Shown here: one piece after another, positions 7,158 through 13,557 of the stretch
How the letters are laid out: each line of letters opens with the position of its first letter
How positions within the stretch are numbered: position 1 is the stretch's first letter
Assembly (NCBI GenBank): GCA_934754735.1
Contig: CAKVJE010000041.1
Span: 1 to 15,791, forward strand
From: an uncultured Candidatus Melainabacteria bacterium
GTDB taxonomy: Bacteria > Cyanobacteriota > Vampirovibrionia > Gastranaerophilales > Gastranaerophilaceae
Direction of reading: 5' to 3'
DNA length: 15,791 bases
Made by a program: the position numbers and the translations under genes
The notes under the pieces: model-generated
What the model was told of the DNA's origin: nothing
What the model saw: the letters and a program-made list of their open reading frames with translations, nothing else
Databases searched by the model: none

Positions 7158-8090
7158 ATGCAAGAGAGTGAAAAGCAGTATTTAGAAGATTTTAAAACAT
7201 ATTTAAGTGTGGAAAAAAACTTTTCAGACCACACGCTTTCAGCTTATTCATCAGATATTGTTAGCTATATTCTTTGGCTTGATAATGCAAGCTGTACAGA
7301 AATTGATTTTAATAAACTGCGTGAATACTTGCATTTTATTCAGAGATTTGATTACAAAAAGACAACAATTGCGCGAAAAGTTGCTGCAATTAGAACATTT
7401 TATAAGTTTCTTTTTAGAGAAAGATATATTGATACAAATCCTGCGATTTCGCTATCAGCACCGAAGCGTCCGAAATCTTTGCCAAAATTTCTGACTCCTG
7501 ATGAAGTTGAGAAAATTCTTAATAATGTCAAAATTGAAACTCCGGCTGGTTTTAGAAATCGTGTAATTCTAGAACTTCTTTGGGCAACCGGCATGCGTGT
7601 TTCAGAATTAAGTAATCTGAATTTTGGGGATTTAAACTTGGAAGAAAACGAAATTCGCGTTTTCGGTAAAGGTGCAAAGGAACGAATTGTCCTAGTTTCT
7701 GATAGAGCAAAAGATTATCTTAACCAATATATTAATACAGCAAGAAAACTTATTGCTCCGGAATATAATACCGGCGAAATTAATGACGATACGCCATTAT
7801 TTATCAATAACACCGGATATCGTCTTCAAAACAAAACTATTAGAAAAGTTATTAATGAAACTGTTGAAAAAATCGAATTACCAAAGAAAGTTACACCACA
7901 CGTATTTAGACACAGTTTTGCGACAAAACTTATTGAAAATGGTGCTGATTTGAGAGTGGTACAGGAGCTTCTCGGACATGCCGGAATTTCTAATACCCAA
8001 ATTTATACCCATATTTCTATGAAACACATGAAAGATGTTTACGAAAATGCACATCCGCACGCTCGTAATAATACTACAACAGAAAACTAA
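7158..8090 (+). CDS. xerC: XerC/XerD-type site-specific tyrosine recombinase
   Basis: This 310-residue enzyme matches the usual length of XerC/D, which resolves chromosome dimers at dif sites. The N-terminal SAM-like core-binding domain covers about 1-95 (YLEDFKTYLSVEKNFSDHTL, then ARKVAAIRTFYKFL). The catalytic domain carries all active-site residues: R147 in ATGMRVSEL, K171 in GKGAKER, H248 and R251 in HVFRHSFAT, H274 in LGHAG and the nucleophile Y283 in TQIYTH. I chose the ATG at 7158 because it follows the promoter by 7 nt and gives the normal N-terminus; the in-frame TTG at 7122 falls in the -35 box. Whether it is the XerC or XerD homologue, or the sole Xer, cannot be decided here. Neighbouring genes are housekeeping, so a phage integrase is unlikely. 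Confidence 0.93.
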   Translation: MQESEKQYLEDFKTYLSVEKNFSDHTLSAYSSDIVSYILWLDNASCTEIDFNKLREYLHFIQRFDYKKTTIARKVAAIRTFYKFLFRERYIDTNPAISLSAPKRPKSLPKFLTPDEVEKILNNVKIETPAGFRNRVILELLWATGMRVSELSNLNFGDLNLEENEIRVFGKGAKERIVLVSDRAKDYLNQYINTARKLIAPEYNTGEINDDTPLFINNTGYRLQNKTIRKVINETVEKIELPKKVTPHVFRHSFATKLIENGADLRVVQELLGHAGISNTQIYTHISMKHMKDVYENAHPHARNNTTTEN

Positions 8091-8101
8091 TTTTTAAAAA
8101 C

Positions 8102-8710
8102 CTAATTAGAATAATCTGTCTCAAACTCTGAACCATATCTAATATAGGCATAAGCATTAAAATCTAATGAACCGAATATAATTTTAACAAAATTTTTGTT
8201 ATACGGAATTAACTTTACAAAATCTAAACTTTCGCTATCATAATCGTCATTTGTTTCGCAGGCTCTAACTTTACCCTTGAAAAATTGCGATTGATAGAAC
8301 GACAAATAGATATCGTTATTTTTATCACGTTCTGCAATTACTTTGTAATACCCTTTGTCAAGCGGATTTTCGTCTATAATTAAGTTTACCGGAACGTTTA
8401 AAAGCAAACCTTCGTCATTTTTACTTTTAAGCGGAGTTAGTCCTTGAATTTCGCTGTCAGGTGAGAGCTCAGAATGCAAACTCGTTCCACCGCCACTAAT
8501 TTTTTTTGCTCTTTTCTTTTGCTGTTTTTTCTCTTTTTGTTTCTTCTTACCCTCAAGCGTGTTTATAGCATCTTCAAATTCTTGATTTGTAATAGACTTT
8601 TGTCCATCCCAAGCTCTGTCTATTCCTGAAAAATCATCCCAACTTTCTGCAAAAACTATAGTTGGTATTATTAATAAACAAATTATAGTTAATAAAAAAG
8701 CTTTCTTCAT
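8102..8710 (-). CDS. Secreted protein of unknown function with a lysine-rich linker
   Basis: The 202-residue protein begins with a signal peptide (MKKAFLLTIICLLIIPTIVFA, cleavage near residue 21). The mature N-terminus SWDDFSGIDRAWDGQKSITNQEF leads into a very basic stretch at about 55-71 (KKKQKEKKQQKKRAKK), a GGG linker, and a C-terminal part of about 120 residues that looks beta-rich (LLLNVPVNLIIDENPLDKGYYKVIAE and following). I do not recognise a family. The ATG at 8710 is preferred over the in-frame TTG at 8728 because the signal peptide starts there. No Shine-Dalgarno is visible and an AATAAT box ends 6 nt upstream. The gene converges with the recombinase gene (11 nt between stops) and is divergent from the TPR gene. 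Confidence 0.75.
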   Translation of the reverse strand: MKKAFLLTIICLLIIPTIVFAESWDDFSGIDRAWDGQKSITNQEFEDAINTLEGKKKQKEKKQQKKRAKKISGGGTSLHSELSPDSEIQGLTPLKSKNDEGLLLNVPVNLIIDENPLDKGYYKVIAERDKNNDIYLSFYQSQFFKGKVRACETNDDYDSESLDFVKLIPYNKNFVKIIFGSLDFNAYAYIRYGSEFETDYSN

Positions 8711-8716
8711 ACTTAT

Positions 8717-8746
8717 ATTATTTAACAAAAAATATCCAAAAGTAAA
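8717..8746 (-). promoter_or_regulatory. Possible leaderless promoter of the lysine-rich secreted protein
   Basis: On the minus strand, TTTACT (8741-8746), an 18-nt spacer and AATAAT (8717-8722) precede the ATG at 8710 by 6 nt. The region is very AT-rich and the match is weaker than at xerC or mazG, so this is tentative. Confidence 0.35.
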
Positions 8747-8776
8747 TAAAAACTTTTATTTTTCTTTACTATCATG

Positions 8777-8782
8777 TATAAT
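8777..8782 (+). promoter_or_regulatory. -10 box of the TPR gene
   Basis: A perfect TATAAT preceded by TG lies 33 nt before the TPR start codon. The -35 region (TTTTAT at 8754-8759, 17-nt spacing) is weak. The leader carries a purine-rich AAAGAGAGAG before the ATG that can serve as a ribosome-binding site. Confidence 0.5.
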
Positions 8783-8815
8783 GGTATTAACTTTGTTTAA
8801 AGAGAGAGTTATTTA

Positions 8816-10477
8816 ATGGCTGATATTAATATAATTATTATCGTAGTTGCTTTTGTTGTTGCAGTCGCAGCAATATACATTTTGTATTCAATTATTTTAT
8901 ACCAAGGCCCAAGCGGTAAAAATGGCGACGATTTACAACTCTCGACTAAAAATATTTTAGACCAAGTAGAAGTTCTTTTTGATAAAAAAGAATATTCGCT
9001 TGTCCAATTACTTGCAACAAAATATTTAGATCGCGTACCAAGCCATATCGAAGTTAGAATTTATCTTGCAAAAGCTTATTACGAAGACAAAAAATACAAC
9101 CAAGCAATTAAACAATGTTCAATTATTTTAAAGAAAAAACCTAATGATGTTGACACAAGACAAGTTCTTGCCGATTGTTATGTAAAAAAACAACTTACAC
9201 AAAAAGCAATCAAAGAATATGAATTCTTGTTTGAAAACAAAAGAGGCGATAAAAATGTAGTTAGAACTTTAGCTGAATTATATAGAGAATCTGACCAATT
9301 GTTTTCTTCAATTTCAGCTTACGAGGCTTTGTCTGACTTAATGGAATTAGATGAAGACATTGCAGATGTTCAATCAATTTTAGCAGAATTGAATGAAGAA
9401 GTACATGATTATCCTGCAGCTTTTGAAGCTTACAAAACTCGTTTAGGAATTTATCCTACGGATGTGAATACAAATAAAAAACTTACTGAACTCTACATTA
9501 GAATCAAGAATTATCCGGTCGCAATTGAGACTTTGCTCTATATGCTTACATTTGTAACAGATGCCAAGACTTTACTATGGATATACGAAACACTTGTTCA
9601 GTTGAGCGTTGAAACAGAAGATTTTGAAAATGCAATAGAATATTCTGAAAAACTTTTGGATATACAAGGTTCTGATAAATTTAAAGTTAGAAATGACATT
9701 GCAACATTCAATATTAAATTAAAAAGAATGACAGAAGGTATTGCAATTTTAGAAGACCTTGCAATGATGTCACAAAACGGATTTGACGTAACCTTAGAAC
9801 TTGCAGATGCTTATATCCAGACAAAAGAATACAAAAAAGCATTAGAAAAATATTTGCAATTATTAGATAAAGCAACTCCAAGAGAAGCAAAAACAGTTAA
9901 TTTGTTAATTTGTGAATTATATATTTCTTGGGCAATTGATTTGACTGAACAAGGCAAGATTGATGAATCTTTTGAACAGCTTAAAAATGCAGCTCAATAC
10001 AATACATTAAATTCAGAAATTTATTACAATAATGCAAAAAACTATTATCAACAAAAAAATTATACCGGCTGTATAGAATCCTTAAATCAAGCACTTGAGT
10101 ATGATAAACAAAATCAATACACCGCAAAATATTTATTACTTCAAGCTGATGCGCATCACCAATTAGGACATTTCTTTGAAGAAAAGAAAGCACTTACTGA
10201 TTTGTTGAAATTTGATGAAAAGAATTCTGAAGGCTTATACCGCGTTGGTATAATGTACGCTTCTCAGCATGATATAAAAAAAGCAGAGGATGCTTTCAAG
10301 CAAGCCTTATTATATAATCCGGAATTAATTGAAGCTAAATATAATTTAGCTCTTTTATATGAAAATAATAATAAAGATAAAGCTAAAGAATTGTATATAG
10401 AAATCTTGGAACAAGACCCAACATTTGAAGAAGCTAAAAATGCTTTAAATGATATGTCTACATCTGATTTCTACTAA
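8816..10477 (+). CDS. Membrane-anchored tetratricopeptide repeat protein
   Basis: The 553-residue protein has one N-terminal membrane helix (about residues 4-30, IIIIVVAFVVAVAAIYILYS and onward), a short polar linker and then about 13-14 TPR units of 34-38 residues filling the remainder. Clear units include VRIYLAKAYYEDKKYNQAIK, LELADAYIQTKEYKKALEKY, YYNNAKNYYQQKNYTGCIES, GLYRVGIMYASQHDIKKAED and AKYNLALLYENNNKDKAKEL. TPR arrays form superhelical scaffolds for protein partners. The topology recalls LapB/YciM, but there is no rubredoxin-like CxxC module at the C-terminus, so it is not assigned there. The start ATG has a purine-rich stretch upstream. Its stop overlaps the end of a convergent 55-codon ORF by 3 nt. 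Confidence 0.9.
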   Translation: MADINIIIIVVAFVVAVAAIYILYSIILYQGPSGKNGDDLQLSTKNILDQVEVLFDKKEYSLVQLLATKYLDRVPSHIEVRIYLAKAYYEDKKYNQAIKQCSIILKKKPNDVDTRQVLADCYVKKQLTQKAIKEYEFLFENKRGDKNVVRTLAELYRESDQLFSSISAYEALSDLMELDEDIADVQSILAELNEEVHDYPAAFEAYKTRLGIYPTDVNTNKKLTELYIRIKNYPVAIETLLYMLTFVTDAKTLLWIYETLVQLSVETEDFENAIEYSEKLLDIQGSDKFKVRNDIATFNIKLKRMTEGIAILEDLAMMSQNGFDVTLELADAYIQTKEYKKALEKYLQLLDKATPREAKTVNLLICELYISWAIDLTEQGKIDESFEQLKNAAQYNTLNSEIYYNNAKNYYQQKNYTGCIESLNQALEYDKQNQYTAKYLLLQADAHHQLGHFFEEKKALTDLLKFDEKNSEGLYRVGIMYASQHDIKKAEDAFKQALLYNPELIEAKYNLALLYENNNKDKAKELYIEILEQDPTFEEAKNALNDMSTSDFY

Positions 10478-10641
10478 ACATCTTCCGGAATATAGACTAC
10501 TGCATCACTTAAATAATTTCTTGCTGTTTCTATGTCGGAAAATCTGGGTACAATTCTTTGATAGTCCTGTACAATGGATAAAATGTCGTCTACAGACATT
10601 TTAATAATTCTGCGCTCGCCTGATTCAATAATTCTCGCCAT
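10474..10641 (-). CDS. Small conserved-looking protein, 55 residues, function unknown
   Basis: An ATG at 10641 preceded by AGAGGA with 4 nt spacing opens a 55-residue frame that begins MARIIESGERRIIKMSVDDI and ends AVVYIPEDV. It looks amphipathic and helical, without a signal peptide or membrane segment. The good Shine-Dalgarno, normal residue composition and position in an otherwise unoccupied gap support a real gene. It lies 81 nt downstream of the phosphopantetheinyl transferase gene in the same direction and may be in its transcript. Its TAG overlaps the TAA of the convergent TPR gene (10474-10477). No family is recognised. Confidence 0.65.
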   Translation of the reverse strand: MARIIESGERRIIKMSVDDILSIVQDYQRIVPRFSDIETARNYLSDAVVYIPEDV

Positions 10642-10722
10642 AACTTCCTCTGCTTTTCATATCTTTGCTACAAAAGATTTATCGGCAATATTTTCTTAAA
10701 CTTAAGCCAGAACTCTTTGAAA

Positions 10723-11256
10723 TCAATTGTTTGCGTTAGGAAAGACTTCTCCGCTTTGAATATAAATTTCAAACTCTTCTTGAATATTCACGCTTGCAGC
10801 CGTCAAAATATAATCTTCTAAATGAATTTTTTTAAACGTCTGTGCCGGTTTACCAAGCTTATATTCTGCTTCGTACTTTGTCCACTCATTATAAAACTCT
10901 TCTAAAGTTGTACACTTAAATCCCATACGTTTAGAAATCTCTTCAAACTCTCGAAGCTTGATTTTTTCGATGTCAATTCCGCAATCATAGTCAGAAAAAG
11001 CAAGCGCAATATAATCATTACTATGACTTATACTAAAAAATTTTTCTCGCGTCTTTAAGAAAGGTTTTTTACCGTTAAAAACAATTTCGCGATTTTCTAT
11101 TTGATAGAAATCTCTTAGAATTCTATCCACCATTAAATATGAAAGACAATGTTCGTTCCATTTTTTAGGATTAGAAATCTCTTTTTTTTGGAACTCTTTC
11201 AAAAGTTCTTTGTGAACATTATCCGCATCAACTATCTCAATTACAAAAATATCCAT
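10723..11256 (-). CDS. Sfp-type 4'-phosphopantetheinyl transferase family protein
   Basis: Enzymes of this family move the phosphopantetheine arm of CoA onto a serine of acyl or peptidyl carrier proteins. The 177-residue protein shows the core signatures: FSISHS with H78 (CoA-binding region), GIDIE with Mg-binding D95 and E97, and WTKYEAEYKLGK at 125-136 with E129 and K133. In the last motif the usual W-T-x-K-E-A has Tyr at position 128 in place of Lys. It is shorter than typical Sfp proteins (about 220-240) but longer than AcpS (about 120). No carrier protein, PKS or NRPS gene is in the window. The ATG has no Shine-Dalgarno and follows a TATAAT by 6 nt. It is divergent from the response regulator operon. 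Confidence 0.85.
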   Translation of the reverse strand: MDIFVIEIVDADNVHKELLKEFQKKEISNPKKWNEHCLSYLMVDRILRDFYQIENREIVFNGKKPFLKTREKFFSISHSNDYIALAFSDYDCGIDIEKIKLREFEEISKRMGFKCTTLEEFYNEWTKYEAEYKLGKPAQTFKKIHLEDYILTAASVNIQEEFEIYIQSGEVFPNANN

Positions 11257-11262
11257 AAGTTA

Positions 11263-11268
11263 ATTATA
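11263..11268 (-). promoter_or_regulatory. -10 box of the phosphopantetheinyl transferase gene, probably leaderless
   Basis: TATAAT on the minus strand ends 6 nt (TAACTT) before the ATG at 11256. The sequence upstream is almost pure A/T and no good -35 can be chosen. No Shine-Dalgarno fits in the space. Confidence 0.5.
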
Positions 11269-11319
11269 AATTAAAAATAAAATATTATTTAGCTCTTACA
11301 TTCTCAATCAAACAAACGA

Positions 11320-11348
11320 CTTACATTTTAATTTCAATATGGTATAAT
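11320..11348 (+). promoter_or_regulatory. Promoter of the response regulator-sdaAB-sdaAA operon
   Basis: CTTACA (11320-11325), 17 nt, then TATAAT (11343-11348) with an upstream TG forming an extended -10 (TGGTATAAT). The predicted start leaves a leader of roughly 15 nt holding the AGGAG Shine-Dalgarno at 11360-11364. Unlike several neighbours this is a conventional leadered promoter. Confidence 0.7.
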
Positions 11349-11369
11349 CAAAACAAAATAGGAGTGAAC

Positions 11370-11981
11370 ATGCCAAATATTGAAATTGACGACGAGTTTC
11401 TTAATCTGTTTTATAACATAACGAATTCAAAACCTCCAAAAGAAGTTGCACTTTTGGATTTAAAAAAACAATTGATAAACATTGTGGATACTTTAAAGGA
11501 ACTTAATGCAAATGCTAAAAAACCTATTGTGAGCAAAGCTTTAAATAATAATCCTGTAGAAGAGGAAGAACCAACCGGTCCGGCAATACTTATTGTCGAC
11601 GATTTAGGCGTTATCACTTATCAATTAAAAGTTTTGTTATCAAGATTTGATTATGATATTGATTGTTCACAAGAAATTTATGATGCAGTTAGCAAATTTA
11701 AAAAACGCAAGTATGAATACGTTGTTATGGATTTGTTCATTCCAACTGAGCGCGAAGGCTTTATTCTTTTAACAGAATTAAAAAAATTGGCAGCCGCTTA
11801 TGGCATAAAAACCGTAATCGGTGTAATTACAGCTTCACCTCGTAAAGAAATCGAACAACAATGCCGTGCAAGAGGCGCAGATTTCTTCCTTGAAAAAAAC
11901 AGCGATTGGCAAAATTCTTTATGCAACGTAATGGATGGCTATATTAACGCTGATAAGAAAAACGACGAGGACGATTACTAA
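11370..11981 (+). CDS. Single-domain response regulator (receiver domain with N-terminal extension)
   Basis: The 203-residue protein has an N-terminal extension of about 70 residues, helical at first (FLNLFYNITN, LKKQLINIVDTLKELNANAK) and then acidic. A CheY-like receiver domain runs from about 71 to 190. Receiver landmarks are present: acidic pair D77-D78 in LIVDD, phospho-acceptor D121 in VVMDLFIP, T154 in GVITAS and K176 in FFLEKN. No DNA-binding or enzymatic output domain follows; the protein ends in a short acidic tail. The ATG at 11370 is chosen because AGGAG lies 5 nt upstream; an in-frame GTG at 11364 overlaps that Shine-Dalgarno. The stop is 2 nt from the sdaAB start, so the genes are an operon. 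No histidine kinase is in view. Confidence 0.9.
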   Translation: MPNIEIDDEFLNLFYNITNSKPPKEVALLDLKKQLINIVDTLKELNANAKKPIVSKALNNNPVEEEEPTGPAILIVDDLGVITYQLKVLLSRFDYDIDCSQEIYDAVSKFKKRKYEYVVMDLFIPTEREGFILLTELKKLAAAYGIKTVIGVITASPRKEIEQQCRARGADFFLEKNSDWQNSLCNVMDGYINADKKNDEDDY

Positions 11982-11983
11982 AA

Positions 11984-12640
11984 ATGGAACAAAAATCGAT
12001 TTTTTCAGTAATTTCTCCAATAATGGTCGGTCCTTCTAGTTCACATACAGCCGGTGCTGTGCGTCTTGGATTAATGGCACGCAATATTTATAAAAATGAG
12101 TTCAAAAAAGTTAAATTTGTACTTTATAATTCTTTTGCTCAAACAGGTTTCGGACACGGAACAGATAAAGGACTTCTAGCTGGTGTTTTGGGCTATTCGG
12201 TTGATGAAGCCTGCATAAAAAATATTTTTGATATCGTCGATAATATAAATTATTCGTACGAGTACAGAGAAGATATTTCAAGACATCCAAATTCCGTTGA
12301 TATAATTTTTGACGATGGCAAGATGGTTGTTTCAGGAGATTCTGTCGGCGCAGGTGAAATTAGAATTAACAACATAAACGGCTTTGCATCTGACATTGAT
12401 GGCTCTTACGATACGATTTTACTTATGTACAAAGATGTTCCGGGGATGATTTCAAAAGTCAGTGACATTATCCAAAAACAAAAAGTTAATATCGCATCAT
12501 TGCACTGCGACCGTAGTTCAAAAGGCGGTACAGCTTCTATGTCCGTTGCTTTAGATATTCCTGTTGGAGAGGATGTTATTGAACAAGTTAAGCAAATCAA
12601 AGATGTATTTTTCGCAACTAATATTAGGAAATTAAAATAA
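11984..12640 (+). CDS. sdaAB: L-serine dehydratase, iron-sulfur-dependent, beta subunit
   Basis: This is the smaller subunit of the two-chain [4Fe-4S] serine dehydratase that converts L-serine to pyruvate and ammonia. The 218 residues comprise an ASB-like domain (about 5-140) with the signature GPSSSHTAG (16-24) and GHGTDKGLLAG (57-67), and a C-terminal ACT domain (about 143-215: LLMYKDVPGMISKVSDII, then NIASLHCDRSSKGGTASM). ACT domains often sense amino acids and here may bind serine. It follows the response regulator by 2 nt; a GAGGA lies 12 nt before the start, so coupling to upstream translation probably helps. Its stop overlaps the sdaAA start by 1 nt. Confidence 0.95.
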   Translation: MEQKSIFSVISPIMVGPSSSHTAGAVRLGLMARNIYKNEFKKVKFVLYNSFAQTGFGHGTDKGLLAGVLGYSVDEACIKNIFDIVDNINYSYEYREDISRHPNSVDIIFDDGKMVVSGDSVGAGEIRINNINGFASDIDGSYDTILLMYKDVPGMISKVSDIIQKQKVNIASLHCDRSSKGGTASMSVALDIPVGEDVIEQVKQIKDVFFATNIRKLK

Positions 12641-13518
12641 TGACAATTTTATCGTTTTCAGAACTCATAGACGCGTGTAAAAAACAAGACAAAGCAATTT
12701 TCGAAATCGCTCAAGAAAACGAATCAGTTTTATTGGAAGAAATTGTTGATGTCGTAAGGCTAAAAGTCTTGGAAGATTTGATTGCAATGAAAGGCGCTAT
12801 TAAAAATGGGCTTAAATCTACAGAAAAATCAATTAGTGATTGGTGCGGAGATGATTGTGTCAAGCTTGTTGAAAAATTTAAAAAGCGTGGTGCTTTATTT
12901 GGAAAAACTTTTGAAAAGATTATAACTTATGCGCTTGCTACAGCCGAAGAAAATTTAAGAATGGGAAGAATTGTAGCGTGCCCAACAGCAGGTTCTTGCG
13001 GAATTGTACCTGCTGTTATTGTTGCCGTTTCAGAAGAAAATAATATTTCTGAAGCGGAACAAATCAACGCGCTTTTAACTGCCGGCATGATAGGATTGCT
13101 TGTATCAAACAAGGTACAACTAGCAGGTGCTGTTGCAGGATGTCAAGCTGAATGCGGAGTTGCGTCAGCAATGGCAGCAGCAGGTTTAACGCAAATGCTT
13201 GGCGGAAATGTTGACGAAATTATTAACGCGACAGCACTTGCTCTAAAAAACATTCTAGGCTTAACTTGCGACCCTGTGTGCGGTTTAGTTGAAGTTCCTT
13301 GCATAAAAAGAAACGCATTTTTAGCTGTTCACGCTGTAACCGCGGCAGAATTAGCGCTTTGCGGTGTTGAAAGTAAAATTCCTGTTGACGAAATTGTAGA
13401 TACACTAAAAATCACAGGTCAATTAATGTCGCCACTTCTAAAAGAAACATCTCAAGGCGGTTTAGCAAAAACAAAAACAGCATTGGAGTTAGAAAAGAAA
13501 TTATTCAAGAAAAAATAA
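12640..13518 (+). CDS. sdaAA: L-serine dehydratase, iron-sulfur-dependent, alpha subunit
   Basis: This is the catalytic, cluster-carrying subunit (292 residues, normal for the two-chain type). The signature VACPTAGSCGIVPA lies at 112-125. Cysteines C168 (GCQAECG), C210 and C221 (CDPVCGLVEVPC) have the same spacing, 42 and 11 residues, as the three cluster ligands known from single-chain Legionella serine dehydratase, so they are the likely [4Fe-4S] ligands. The start overlaps the sdaAB stop by one base (TAATG) and has an AGGAA Shine-Dalgarno at 12626-12630. The enzyme is oxygen-sensitive in known members, which fits an anaerobe. Pyruvate from serine could feed fermentation. Confidence 0.95.
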   Translation: MTILSFSELIDACKKQDKAIFEIAQENESVLLEEIVDVVRLKVLEDLIAMKGAIKNGLKSTEKSISDWCGDDCVKLVEKFKKRGALFGKTFEKIITYALATAEENLRMGRIVACPTAGSCGIVPAVIVAVSEENNISEAEQINALLTAGMIGLLVSNKVQLAGAVAGCQAECGVASAMAAAGLTQMLGGNVDEIINATALALKNILGLTCDPVCGLVEVPCIKRNAFLAVHAVTAAELALCGVESKIPVDEIVDTLKITGQLMSPLLKETSQGGLAKTKTALELEKKLFKKK

Positions 13519-13540
13519 TTGTGCAGACAAATTTTATTTT
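13519..13540 (+). terminator. Weak possible terminator after sdaAA
   Basis: Just after the stop, TTGT-GCAG-ACAA can form a 4-bp hairpin followed by a T-rich tail. The stem is short, so termination here is uncertain. The convergent AsmA-like gene ends 39 nt beyond the sdaAA stop. Confidence 0.3.
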
Positions 13541-13557
13541 TCTCTATGTAGCTGATA

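Noticed and set aside
7158..8090. Tyrosine recombinase as an integrase of a mobile element
   Set aside because: Length and motifs are those of chromosomal XerC/D and the neighbours are housekeeping genes; no att-like repeats or phage genes are seen.
8087..8109. Bidirectional terminator between the convergent recombinase and lysine-rich protein genes (TTTTTAAAAA palindrome, CTAAT/ATTAG)
   Set aside because: The pairing is all A/T or only 5 bp; too weak to call in this base composition.
10695..10706. CTTAAACTTAAG palindrome between the phosphopantetheinyl transferase gene and the 55-residue ORF
   Set aside because: Five-base A/T-rich arms are expected by chance here and no function could be attached.
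11364..11369. GTG at 11364 as start of the response regulator
   Set aside because: It overlaps the AGGAG Shine-Dalgarno, which is correctly spaced for the ATG at 11370.
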